From Rhodospirillaceae bacterium (GTDB taxonomy: Bacteria; Pseudomonadota; Alphaproteobacteria; Rhodospirillales; UBA2165): a stretch of 63,178 bases of DNA. Each line of letters starts with the position of its first letter. Within the stretch, counting starts at the first letter, position 1. The position numbers and the translations under genes are program-made. The stretch is from contig PBNV01000063.1 of the NCBI GenBank assembly GCA_002723345.1, positions 1 to 63,178 on the forward strand. The letters run 5' to 3'. Shown here piece by piece: positions 8,607 through 15,968 of this stretch. The notes below the pieces were generated by a model. It saw nothing but the letters and a program-made list of their open reading frames with translations, ran no database searches and was not told the origin of the DNA.

Positions 8607-9476
8607 ATGGCCTACGCAAGTTGCGCGAATTTCCAACCATTGTCCAATAGTCTTGGTGCAGGAGTTACTAACTTCGATGTAAAACATTATATCAAATCCG
8701 GGAGTGCGGAGAAATTTCATGATGAATTATGCGAATATCAGCTTTTATGTTTTCGGAACCAAGAACTTGCTTCTTGCGATTTAATATCTCTTACTAAACT
8801 TCTTGGGCCTCCACTCCCCCATGTGTTACAGCAATACTCTCTGAGTGGCTCACCAGAAATTTATGTGCTCTCAAATATCGTTGAAAATGAAAAACCAATT
8901 GGAAATCCGCGCGAGGGTTTTGGATGGCACACCGACCTAGCTTATATGCAAAAGCCCGCCGCTTACACAATACTTTACGGGGTAGAAGTGCCCGAGGTTG
9001 GAGCGGACACACTCTTCGCAAGCCTATACAAAATGTGGGACTGGATGGCGGACGATGAGAAATCATACATTCGTAAGTTGCGCGGAAGATACAGTTATTT
9101 GAAACTATATGAACAGCGGGAGAATGCAGAGCCGCTTACTGAAGCACAAAAGCAGCGCACGCCGGATGTGACACACCCATTTGCGAGAATTCATCCAAAA
9201 AGTGGCCGTGAGGGCCTCTACATAGGCGGCGACGATTTTGTGGCCGTCGAGGGCAGTAACAAGCCGGAGCATGACTTCAATAGAATTTGGTCGTTGTTTC
9301 ATGATACGACTGTCCGCTTCCACTATAACCATAAATGGCAGCCAAATGACCTGCTCATATGGGATAATCGGGGGTTAATACACACTGCTACCGATTACGA
9401 TACTAAAAACAGTCGCCGACTAATTTGGCGCACTAGTGTCGAGGGGGAGGAGCCCATAGCCTCAAAGGTAAAATAG
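8607..9476 (+). CDS. TauD/TfdA-family 2-oxoglutarate dioxygenase
   Basis: This 289-aa Fe(II)/2-oxoglutarate-dependent dioxygenase is of the TauD/TfdA type. The iron ligands are H108 and D110 (WHTDLAY) and H259 (IHTATDY). The 2-oxoglutarate-binding arginine is in RRLIWRT near the C-terminus. Such enzymes hydroxylate taurine, 2,4-D, carnitine precursors or other small molecules; this sequence gives no substrate. The gene stands alone on its strand. Its own ribosome site is weak, whereas a good GGAG serves the overlapping out-of-frame ATG at 8597, suggesting possible coupling. Confidence 0.88.
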   Translation: MAYASCANFQPLSNSLGAGVTNFDVKHYIKSGSAEKFHDELCEYQLLCFRNQELASCDLISLTKLLGPPLPHVLQQYSLSGSPEIYVLSNIVENEKPIGNPREGFGWHTDLAYMQKPAAYTILYGVEVPEVGADTLFASLYKMWDWMADDEKSYIRKLRGRYSYLKLYEQRENAEPLTEAQKQRTPDVTHPFARIHPKSGREGLYIGGDDFVAVEGSNKPEHDFNRIWSLFHDTTVRFHYNHKWQPNDLLIWDNRGLIHTATDYDTKNSRRLIWRTSVEGEEPIASKVK

Positions 9477-9547
9477 CGCATATAGTGGCATAGAGTTTTG
9501 CTAAACATACATCGATAAAAACCCACAGATCATGTGGCGACCGCTAT

Positions 9548-9868
9548 TTACTGACGGCTTTCTTCTCTCGGGGTTTTTAGTAATTCGAGTGTATTACCAA
9601 AAGGATCACGAATATATGTGCTGGACGTTCCGTCTCGATGCCCTTTTAAGGAACCAAATTGCTCCGCATGGTCGCACTCAAAAGCTATGTGTGGTGGGTG
9701 TTGATCTGGTAAAACTAAAGCTATCTTAGTCCCACCAATATCTATTAAAGCCCACGTCTCATCTTGATACAAACATGTCGCAGCCATGTTTGAGGTGTAC
9801 CATTCTATACCCTCGCTAATATGCGTTACTTGGACAGCGACATGATGAAATACCATTTTTTGTGCCAT
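9548..9868 (-). CDS. VOC (glyoxalase-like) family protein
   Basis: This 106-aa single-domain protein has the vicinal oxygen chelate fold. HHVAVQVTHISEGIEWY forms the first beta-alpha unit, and YIRDPFGNTLELL is the typical last strand with its glutamate metal ligand. The N-terminal histidine and the C-terminal glutamate are both present, as expected for a metal site. The length is that of one half of a functional dimer. The substrate is unknown, and no clear ribosome site precedes the ATG. Confidence 0.8.
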   Translation of the reverse strand: MAQKMVFHHVAVQVTHISEGIEWYTSNMAATCLYQDETWALIDIGGTKIALVLPDQHPPHIAFECDHAEQFGSLKGHRDGTSSTYIRDPFGNTLELLKTPREESRQ

Positions 9869-10180
9869 GGTAGTAATACGGGGATTGGTCTGATGAGGAT
9901 CACCTATTACAGAATTCGGAGCTATGCTTTTGGAGAACGTCTTGAGGCGGCAAAACTTAAAAACGTTGTTAAACGGCTAACTAAAATAGCACTTAACCCG
10001 TTCCGTCATGCATGTTGCTGACTCCCTGGTCCGGAAGTATTAGATCCGGAGAATCTATGAACGGTATTTCATGGTTTAAATAAGTGGGTGGGGATTTCTC
10101 CCCAGAAATGTCCAGAAAGTTCCACTTTCGTACTTTGGGCGCTTGCTTAAATAGCCAGAAAACCTTAGTAATCCGCGGGT
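9869..10180. other. Intergenic region before tRNA-Pro
   Basis: No convincing gene was found in these 312 bp. They contain a small GGGGA-TTTC-TCCCC hairpin at 10090-10103 without a T run. The promoter of the tRNA gene is expected at the right end. The minus-strand frame reaching in from 10285 is the antisense of the tRNA and is not a gene. Confidence 0.4.
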
Positions 10181-10257
10181 CGGGGTGTAGCGCAGCCTGG
10201 TAGCGCACTTGCTTTGGGAGCAAGGGGTCCCCAGTTCGAATCTGGGCACCCCGACCA
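10181..10257 (+). tRNA. tRNA-Pro (anticodon TGG), CCA encoded
   Basis: The acceptor stem is CGGGGTG/CACCCCG, with discriminator A and an encoded CCA. The anticodon stem CTTGC/GCAAG encloses TTTGGGA, giving anticodon TGG. The T arm reads CCCCAGTTCGAATCTGGG. All four arms fold normally. Confidence 0.97.
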
Positions 10258-10333
10258 TTTCATAATCGACCTTGTATTGGGTCACTGCCTGCGCTTACCG
10301 CATGGGGTGGCTTGTTCAGATCACTGGGTCTGA

Positions 10334-11803
10334 TCAGTACATCTCGAAATATTCCTGATGTTCCCAGTTGGTTACCTCTGAATAAAAGCGTGCGAGCTCC
10401 GCGCGTTTAATGTGTAAAAAGTAGTCGATGAACTGATCGCTGAATTGGGTCCGAAAGAGAGCGCTGCCATTTAGGGCATTCAACGCGTCAGGCAACGTCT
10501 GCGGTAGAAGTTCTGTGCCCGTTGCATATGGGTCATCTGTAGCGGGCTGCGGCTCCAGGTTTCGTTTAATTCCATCCATGCCGCCGATAATTTGCGAGGC
10601 CATGTACAAATAGGGATTGGCGGCAGGCTCGCCTACCCGGTTTTCTAGGTGCGTTGCGGGGTCATTCTCTCCTGCACCTATGACACGCAACATCGCGCCT
10701 TTGTTATCCTTGCCCCAGACAATCCGTTCGGGTGCTAAAGAATTGGGTTTATAGCGCTTGTAGCCATTCAATGTCGGCGTGGTAAAGGCCGTCGAGGGGG
10801 CAGCATGCTCCAGTATTCCGGCGACAAAATTGAGGCCGGGTCGGGAAAGTAGGTCCACTGAATTATCGGGCATGAAAGCGTTATGACCATCCGATTTATT
10901 GAGAAGCGACTGATGCAAATGCCAACCACTGGAGAAGGCGTTTGGTAAACCTGGCCGACACATGAATGTCGCATGGTAGCCGTTCCGTTTGCATATCTGT
11001 TTCACGGCACTGCGAAACAGCATCATATTATCTGCTGCAGCGAGTCCTAGTGCAGGTTTGAAGGTGATTTCAATTTGGCTTGGCCCAAACTCGACTTCGA
11101 TACTGCGCAGTGGTAACCCAAGTTTGATTAGATGACCTCGGATGATCTCCAAGATAGGGTCATATTCATCCATACGTGTCTCAGTGAGGTAGTGGAAGCC
11201 ATGGGCAAGGAGACTAACTTCAGGTGGTGAAGCAGGTTGTCCGGCGTGTTCTGGAGTGAGCTTCCCGTCTTCGAGCTTGTAGATATGCATTTCTACTTCG
11301 AGCCCAGCGAGATAGTCATAGCCGTGGATCCCCAGATCTGCCAATGCTGTCTTGAGGATCTCCCGTGTTGAGAAGGGAACTTTGTCACCATTGCTAAAAT
11401 AAATATCGCAGAGCATCCAGCCGGTCTTGGGTGCCCATGGAAGCACCTGGAACGTGCTGGGTAGCGGAACCATCACGATATCGCCAGCGTTACTCATTTC
11501 GGGAATGCCGAACCCACCGCCTGGGGTGAACACTGGAAAAACAGTTTTATGAGCAGTATCTTTGGCTAACAATGTTGTCGTGTTAGTGCAGCCATTTCGT
11601 AGGGCTTGTTCAACTTCATCGGCGACGATGGATTTTCCGCGGAGAAGGCCGTGCTGATCTGCAAAAGACAACCGCACCAATTCGATGTCCTCTGTTTTGA
11701 TCTGCTTCAGGACATCTTCCACATGGTGCGGTTCGTCCTCGTCCCAAAGTCCGTGCCGTTCCACGAATCCTGTCCGGCCCATATTGTTTACTGATAGCGT
11801 CAT
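10334..11803 (-). CDS. Glutamine-synthetase-family ligase
   Basis: This 489-aa protein has both the beta-grasp and the catalytic domains of the glutamine synthetase superfamily. Visible motifs are GLEVEMH (metal glutamates), EVEFGPSQIEITF, SGWHLHQS (the histidine near glutamate) and NGYKRYKPNSLAPERIVWG (ATP and phosphate). ENRVGEPAANPYLYMA is near the C-terminus. It differs from housekeeping GlnA in lacking the usual adenylylation loop and fits the gamma-glutamyl-amine ligase or GlnT groups. It lies 21 bp behind a Rieske oxygenase gene in the same orientation. The pair may act on one amine substrate, as in aniline degradation, where a GS-like enzyme makes a gamma-glutamyl intermediate; that role is an inference. 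Confidence 0.85.
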   Translation of the reverse strand: MTLSVNNMGRTGFVERHGLWDEDEPHHVEDVLKQIKTEDIELVRLSFADQHGLLRGKSIVADEVEQALRNGCTNTTTLLAKDTAHKTVFPVFTPGGGFGIPEMSNAGDIVMVPLPSTFQVLPWAPKTGWMLCDIYFSNGDKVPFSTREILKTALADLGIHGYDYLAGLEVEMHIYKLEDGKLTPEHAGQPASPPEVSLLAHGFHYLTETRMDEYDPILEIIRGHLIKLGLPLRSIEVEFGPSQIEITFKPALGLAAADNMMLFRSAVKQICKRNGYHATFMCRPGLPNAFSSGWHLHQSLLNKSDGHNAFMPDNSVDLLSRPGLNFVAGILEHAAPSTAFTTPTLNGYKRYKPNSLAPERIVWGKDNKGAMLRVIGAGENDPATHLENRVGEPAANPYLYMASQIIGGMDGIKRNLEPQPATDDPYATGTELLPQTLPDALNALNGSALFRTQFSDQFIDYFLHIKRAELARFYSEVTNWEHQEYFEMY

Positions 11804-11824
11804 GCTATTAAAAAGCCTTTCTGG

Positions 11825-13138
11825 CTAGCTTCCCGATTTGTTCGCCCATAACGATCTCTCGCGTTTTTGGGCATCGTGGCGAGGCCATTCAGACTGCCAA
11901 TTCTCTCTCGGTGTCGTTGTATCAATGGCCATAGGACCGGTGAATTGACCGGCGTTCTCAGATGAAAGTTGATAGGGAGGTGGGGCGCCATCTGCCAGTC
12001 CCTTCATACCTCTTAGCAGATTTTTTCGGAGCGCAATGATACCTTTGTCTGTCGTGCCTAGATGTTCCCGTGTGCGGTCAAAAATTGGGCCAGGGCTCTC
12101 CACGGCCCATTGATCATGAACGTTTATGTCTAAGCCCATGCCAGTATAGGTCTGGGTGCGCTGTTCCTCTGGATTGAAGCCATATTGATTAGATTTGTTG
12201 ATGCGGGACCGATAGTCAGGGAATGTATAGAGCTCCCTGCGCTGGTCACGCATGGCCTTTTTGTCAACTTCTTCATCAAAGGCGGTGAAAATTGCATACC
12301 ACCAGCAATGGGTATCGTCGATCGGGACATGCCATTGCGAGATGCACATGTCAGAGGTCATGGGAATGACGATCAGATTAGGAAAAACGGAGTTGGTAAC
12401 GCGGACATGCATTGTGTCCTCGTTGATGTCACGTGTGGTTACTAGGCGCATGCCAAAACCTGTCTCTTCCAGATTAATCTCAGGACAATCATAGTCACGA
12501 AGGACCTGGGTTTGGGTCATTCCGCTTTCCCCTGACTCCCCTCCGAACTGGAGGCCATACTCCGGATCATGGTCATCGAGATAGCGGTGTAAAAACGATG
12601 CGTGGCTTGGGTCAACCCCGACTTCGACGGCTTGCAGCCAATTACATTCCCAAAGGCCTTTAAAAGCAAAAGTATGGCTCTCCGGCGCGACAAAACAGTC
12701 GAAGCCCGGAAGAGGCGGAGGTGCGCCCGGGCCCATATAGGCAAAGATGATGCCGTTGAACTCTTCGCATGGATAAGATGCCAAACGAACTTTCCGATGA
12801 AAATTACTGGTCGCCGGCTCCGCCGGTTGTTCGAGGCAAGCTCCGTGGACATCAAAAAGCCAGCCATGGAATGGACAGCGAAGACCACCGTCTTCAAGCC
12901 GCCCGTAACACAGGTCCGCTCCGCGATGAGGACAGCGCCGGTCGACTAGACCGTAACGGCCTCTCTCGTCTTTAAACAAAACGAGGTCTTCGCCCATTAG
13001 ACGCACAGCAACGGCTGGGCGCGTTCCGTCGAGCTCCTCTGAGAGTGCAGCCGGTTGCCAATAGTGCCTCAAGAGGTCACCACAGGGCGTCCCCGGGCCG
13101 GTTTCCGTCAATTGTTTGTTCAGTTCTGCTGATAGCAT
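11825..13138 (-). CDS. Rieske-type aromatic ring-hydroxylating oxygenase, large subunit
   Basis: This 437-aa oxygenase is of the phthalate-4,5-dioxygenase type. The Rieske cluster ligands are C69/H71 (CPHRG) and C88/H91 (CPFHG). The catalytic domain has VGVDPSHASFLHRYLDD, which fits the mononuclear iron site and bridging aspartate region. No small subunit, ferredoxin or reductase gene is adjacent, so an electron donor must come from elsewhere. It is the first gene of a two-gene unit with the glutamine-synthetase-like ligase. The promoter should lie in the 180 bp before 13319. Confidence 0.9.
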   Translation of the reverse strand: MLSAELNKQLTETGPGTPCGDLLRHYWQPAALSEELDGTRPAVAVRLMGEDLVLFKDERGRYGLVDRRCPHRGADLCYGRLEDGGLRCPFHGWLFDVHGACLEQPAEPATSNFHRKVRLASYPCEEFNGIIFAYMGPGAPPPLPGFDCFVAPESHTFAFKGLWECNWLQAVEVGVDPSHASFLHRYLDDHDPEYGLQFGGESGESGMTQTQVLRDYDCPEINLEETGFGMRLVTTRDINEDTMHVRVTNSVFPNLIVIPMTSDMCISQWHVPIDDTHCWWYAIFTAFDEEVDKKAMRDQRRELYTFPDYRSRINKSNQYGFNPEEQRTQTYTGMGLDINVHDQWAVESPGPIFDRTREHLGTTDKGIIALRKNLLRGMKGLADGAPPPYQLSSENAGQFTGPMAIDTTTPRENWQSEWPRHDAQKRERSLWANKSGS

Positions 13139-13318
13139 CGTGTCACTCCATGAGACACTATAACGTCTCGCACGTAGGTGACAAATGTGTTGTCTACTAT
13201 TTTGTTGAGTGCGCGGGATTGGCGATATTGGCCTAAATTAGAAGATCTTCCGTTGTAATTTTAAGTGAAAAAACGTATGCCATATTGTCATAATATTTGT
13301 TGGCGTCGTGAGGGTGAA

Positions 13319-13612
13319 ATGGAAGTAAAAATTTATCAGCCAGCTAAGACAGCTATGCAATCAGGCCGGGCAAATATGAAGCGTTGGGTAATTGAATACG
13401 AGCCAGAGGAGGCCAAGCAAGCTGATGCTCTAATGGGTTGGATTGGCTCGGGCGATATGCGCGGGCAAGTCAAGATGCGATTTGACACGAGGGAAGAGGC
13501 TATCGCCTACGCCGAGCGAAATCAATTAACTTATCAGGTAAAGAACCCCAAGGTTCGAAAAATAAAGCCTAAAAGCTACGCTGATAATTTTCGGTTCGAT
13601 CGCATAGAATAG
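13319..13612 (+). CDS. NDUFS4-like complex I subunit
   Basis: This 97-aa protein belongs to the ETC complex I conserved-region family, the bacterial counterpart of mitochondrial NDUFS4 (18 kDa subunit). The hallmark features are IYQPAKTAMQSG at the start, WVIEYEP, GWIGSGDMRGQV, the FDTREEAIAYAE helix, and YADNFRFDR at the end. The start at 13319 follows GAGGGTG and gives the usual family length; the open frame upstream to 13265 is not needed. This accessory subunit is typical of alphaproteobacteria, which supports the taxonomic call. Confidence 0.93.
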   Translation: MEVKIYQPAKTAMQSGRANMKRWVIEYEPEEAKQADALMGWIGSGDMRGQVKMRFDTREEAIAYAERNQLTYQVKNPKVRKIKPKSYADNFRFDRIE

Positions 13613-13880
13613 TCCGCAAGCTGCCTAAAGAGGGCGACTGGCCTGATCGGGCCTCTCCGTATCGAGTTCGAGCTCATTGGATACTCGCAAGTCTTGGGGC
13701 TGCATATTACCTTTATTTAGCACCGCACAGTCGGAAGGTGGTGAGAGCGTTATAGAAAGTCTAGCCGTCAAAGGCGACATATCATTTGACGTCCGGCCAT
13801 ACTCACTGGTTACTTCGACCAACCAAGAGTAAATATGCTCGCCAGATCGAGCGCTAGGCGTTATGAACAATATTTCAGAG

Positions 13881-13957
13881 GGCCCCGTAGCTCAGCTGGA
13901 TAGAGCATCGGATTTCTAATCCGACGGTCACAGGTTCGAATCCTGTCGGGGTCGCCA
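13881..13957 (+). tRNA. tRNA-Arg (anticodon TCT), CCA encoded
   Basis: The acceptor stem GGCCCCG pairs with CGGGGTC, with discriminator G and CCA encoded. The anticodon stem TCGGA/TCCGA encloses TTTCTAA, giving TCT. The D arm (GCTCAGCTGGATAGAGC) and the T arm (CAGGTTCGAATCCTG) are regular. It marks the left edge of the stretch of tiny genes and repeats. Confidence 0.97.
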
Positions 13958-13980
13958 ATCCTTTTAAAGACTTACGGGTC

Positions 13981-14115
13981 ATGGGTGATTATGACAGCTT
14001 CGACAGTGCGGAAAAAATGCGGAATAAAAACGCATTTGGACCGTTGGATAATTTTGAAGTGCTGTTGAATGAGTTTGGCCATAAAGACCAGCAAATAGGT
14101 CTAAATGGCATCTAG
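13981..14115 (+). CDS. Hypothetical small protein (44 aa)
   Basis: An open frame of 44 codons starts 23 bp after the tRNA-Arg gene. The product would be hydrophilic, rich in Asp and Asn, with DSFDSAEKMRNKNAFG near the start and NFEVLLNEFGHK in the second half. The latter looks like one amphipathic helix. There is no signal peptide and no strong ribosome site, so the call is tentative. I recognise no family. Confidence 0.35.
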   Translation: MGDYDSFDSAEKMRNKNAFGPLDNFEVLLNEFGHKDQQIGLNGI

Positions 14116-14170
14116 GTCAGGAAATAAGTTTCCTATATAAAAAGGCTCTGGAGTTGCGGAGATTAGCGGC

Positions 14171-14533
14171 TTAGTCATTTGAGCGCTCTTGGTTCTTTCG
14201 CAAAGCAAGGAATAAAAATTCTGCGGCGTCTGCTACGTCTTTCTCCGGATTTTCAGAACAGTAATGGTCGACCCACAAGGCTAGACCCTCATGGTTAGAT
14301 CCACGAGCTATATTTACGATGCCCGGAACCCATCTATTTAGACTAGTTAAGTAGCCAAATACCCACTGCTCTAAATTAGCGCTCTCAACGCCATCTTTGC
14401 CCCGTCGAGCGCTCCAGACTTCGCATGACACGCGTCCATCACCGACGACCATATATACTCCATTACTGTCTGCTGCTTGGCTTTGCTGGCCGAAAATCAG
14501 AAATACGACTGCGGCAATAAGCGTATATTTCAT
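14171..14533 (-). CDS. Small secreted protein, Rap1a/Tai-like pattern
   Basis: The product is 120 aa with a clear Sec signal (MKYTLIAAVVFLIFG, cleavage near QAA-DS), so the mature protein of about 100 aa is periplasmic or secreted. The mature part has a Cys near the start (VSCEVWSARR), WVFGYLTSLNRW in the middle, and WVDHYCSENPEKDVADAAEFLF near the end. Two cysteines, a central aromatic helix and a W-x-D-x-Y-C-x-x-N-P motif resemble small Rap1a/Tai-type and related plasmid-borne proteins. That likeness is from memory and weak. It lies just downstream of the second structured-RNA copy on the same strand. Confidence 0.6.
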   Translation of the reverse strand: MKYTLIAAVVFLIFGQQSQAADSNGVYMVVGDGRVSCEVWSARRGKDGVESANLEQWVFGYLTSLNRWVPGIVNIARGSNHEGLALWVDHYCSENPEKDVADAAEFLFLALRKNQERSND

Positions 14534-14596
14534 GAGTCCCCACGTTGATTGTCAATTGATCATACCGTGATTTAGTTTAAAAAAACGCGCCTAAAA

Positions 14597-14832
14597 GTTA
14601 TCCACCGAAAAAAGCGCATCTTGAGGATGGTTTTCACCATGTTCCACAGGGATGTGGACTCTTTTCCTATTGTAGGGTCATGCAGCCCGTCTTAATCTAC
14701 CCTGGCTTTCAGGGAAAGAAACGACCCGCCAGGGAAGTGGAAAAGAATGTTGGCCCTGAAACCGAGGTGCGCTAGCGGTACCGCAGTTTTGGGGAGAACG
14801 GCCTAGCTGGGGAACCGGTGGGGCCGTTTTCG
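14597..14832 (-). ncRNA. Candidate structured RNA, copy 2 (inverted)
   Basis: This is the reverse-orientation relative of 5914-6154, 236 nt long. The same order of hairpins is found on the minus strand. They are AACGGCC/GGCCGTT at the start, CCCTGGC/GCCAGGG around TTTC/GAAA, TCCACA/TGTGGA (14643-14658), and ATGGT-GAAA-ACCAT (14626-14639). The large stem keeps pairing although its inner part differs from copy 1, which is the pattern expected of selection on RNA structure. On the minus strand a run of seven T follows at 14585-14579. A near-consensus DnaA box (TTATCCACC) closes this copy, and TTATCCACT closes copy 1. Confidence 0.55.
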
Positions 14833-14841
14833 CATTATAGG

Positions 14842-15018
14842 TCAGCTCCCATCACCCTCGGGGTCCTCATTACCTTTTTCCATCATCAATTTTCGTTCTT
14901 TTTCGAGCGCTGTTTCTTATAAATCTTGGTGAGCGCCAAATATAGCCTGGTTACCAATAAAGTTGTGGTGTCGCATCATCTCTTTGACGAATGATTTTCG
15001 ACTCAACTCCGGTTTCAT
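14842..15018 (-). pseudogene. Small gene interrupted by TAA (33 + 24 codons)
   Basis: A frame on the minus strand starts MKPELSRKSFVKEMMRH and runs to IFGAHQDL, stops at TAA (14919-14917), then continues in the same frame as ETALEKERKLMMEKGN to DPEGDGS and a second stop. Both halves are strongly hydrophilic and look protein-like. The second stop lies 9 bp before structured-RNA copy 2. Either the first half alone is a 33-aa gene or the pair is a broken gene. I recognise no family. Confidence 0.35.
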
Positions 15019-15120
15019 GCTGTATACCAGGACATCGAACTTAATTCATCACCTAGATTATTGTCTTAATTAAAAATTTACCCTACTTGCCCGTCACCTG
15101 CTCCTTTCTTGGAGAGAAAT

Positions 15121-15147
15121 AAAAAAAGGCGACCTTTAAAGAGCGCC
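15121..15147 (-). terminator. Rho-independent terminator, minus strand
   Basis: Read on the minus strand, GGCG and CGCC flank a short loop and are followed by seven T. The stem is only four firm pairs, extended by weaker ones, so strength is uncertain. No recognised gene ends here; it may end a small transcript from the 15.15-15.29 kb stretch. Confidence 0.4.
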
Positions 15148-15293
15148 CTAAACTAACCGAAGAACGTGGGTCTAGCGCAGCAATGCTAGGACATTTTTTT
15201 ATGCACGTGCCGCAGTAAATTCGATCACTGCCGTTTTGATAAAATAGCGCTCATGCCCTTTCTCAAATGCCGGCGACCGAGGGCTTTGGCGCG

Positions 15294-15337
15294 AAAAAAA
15301 GGAGCCCCGCCAGTCCGATGGCAGACCTGACGGGGCT
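15294..15337 (-). terminator. Strong Rho-independent terminator, minus strand
   Basis: On the minus strand AGCCCCG and CGGGGCT form a 7-bp GC-rich stem, with further pairing inside, followed by CC and seven T. It lies 165-380 bp behind the stop codons of the small-protein remnant at 15502 and small protein B at 15717, both on the same strand. It probably ends their transcript. Confidence 0.7.
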
Positions 15338-15456
15338 AGACCACTTCCTCCCTGGTGAGAGAGGGGGTCGTAGCGGCTCAAGGATCCGTTAGGGGGAGTC
15401 AATGCTCAAACCGTATAGCTAGCCCCGCCAACCTTTTTCCTCGGCTGACGGGGCCT
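15303..15456. repeat. Pair of similar GC-rich hairpins
   Basis: Two hairpins share their arms: AGCCCCGCCA...CTGACGGGGC at 15303-15336 and again at 15421-15454, with different loops. They are about 120 bp apart in direct orientation. The first has a T run on the minus strand and the second does not. The second is followed on the minus side by a TGGTCC...GGACCA hairpin just behind the remnant ending at 15502. The space between them holds nothing recognised. Confidence 0.5.
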
Positions 15457-15501
15457 AATGGTCCGCTAACGAGGCGAAGTTGTTGGACCAAATTAAAGTG
15501 A

Positions 15502-15591
15502 TTATAGGCCGTAGCTGTGCGAGCCGTTTTTACGCCAAGTATCGTAACTGGCTTCAGACATACGCATTAACCAACCTTGTGGTTTATGAGC
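15502..15591 (-). pseudogene. Small protein family remnant C (C-terminal half)
   Basis: The minus strand reads HKPQGWLMRMSEASY, then DTWRKNGSHSYGL and TAA. Twenty of about 26 residues match the C-terminal half of small protein A (6317-6502). An in-frame TAG (15594-15592) closes it just upstream, and no N-terminal half is seen. In-frame ATG codons at 15566 and 15561 could give peptides of about 19-21 residues. It is most likely a truncated duplicate, although a short expressed peptide is possible. Confidence 0.55.
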
Positions 15592-15716
15592 CTACTGCCA
15601 TTCGTCGCAACATTGCGCCGTCGATTGGTTTACCGGTGAGCTGTTAACGCAAATCTTTGCGATTAGATCATCGACGTAAAACGGGGTTTGATTGCTTGTG
15701 AACGCATTCATTGGCG

Positions 15717-15968
15717 CTACTCTACCGAATTAGCTGCGCCACCACGCGCAAGCCAAGCGTTGTAAGAGCCGTTGGTTAGGTCGCTTAAAAAGCCAAGAAG
15801 CTTCGGGGTAGGCTCGCTATTGTCTACGCCCTGTTCGATATAGGATCCGAGGACGTTTGGATACAAGAGGTCTGTGACCTCAGACGCCTGGATGTCAGTC
15901 GTTGGCTGGTTAATTGGTGAGAGTAAATCGGCGACTTCTTGTGCATGATCTGCGGTTAGTTTGTTCAT
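15717..15968 (-). CDS. Small protein B (83 aa), relative of small protein A
   Basis: The product has 83 residues. Its start, MNKLTADHAQEVADLLSP followed by NQP, matches small protein A almost residue for residue. A second, shorter EVTDLLYPN block follows, so the N-terminal block seems partly duplicated inside this protein. The C-terminal part has GSYNAWLARGG in the place where A has ASYKAWQKNGS. It lacks a signal peptide and membrane segments. The start is fixed by a GGAGA site and by the shared MNKL. The leader before it resembles the leader of A. Confidence 0.7.
   Translation of the reverse strand: MNKLTADHAQEVADLLSPINQPTTDIQASEVTDLLYPNVLGSYIEQGVDNSEPTPKLLGFLSDLTNGSYNAWLARGGAANSVE

Noticed and set aside
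10076..10285. Minus-strand frame of 69 codons over the tRNA-Pro gene, reading [11 protein letters not shown] and CATRLRYTP
   Set aside because: It is the antisense translation of the tRNA, a well-known false gene.
13625..13870. Minus-strand frame of 81 codons between the complex I gene and tRNA-Arg
   Set aside because: TTG start, no ribosome site, no recognisable motif; it may be chance. The region otherwise holds nothing clear.
7005..13957. Genomic island bounded by a tRNA-Arg attachment site
   Set aside because: The tRNA-like fragment at 7005-7031 is not identical to the 3' end of tRNA-Arg, and no integrase is present.
13981..14010. Sequence GACAGCTTCGACAGTG, reminiscent of a tmRNA 5' end
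   Set aside because: No tRNA-like half, tag frame or pairing partner is found nearby; a short open frame explains it as well.
14598..14606. DnaA-box-like TTATCCACC, with a similar site at 6146-6154
   Set aside because: A single box per copy without an AT-rich unwinding region or other boxes is not evidence for an origin.
15199..15402. Minus-strand frame of 67 codons
   Set aside because: It runs through a strong terminator hairpin and is rich in Ser, Pro and Gly from GC-rich structure. Its last 25 codons look protein-like, but no start or homologue supports a gene.
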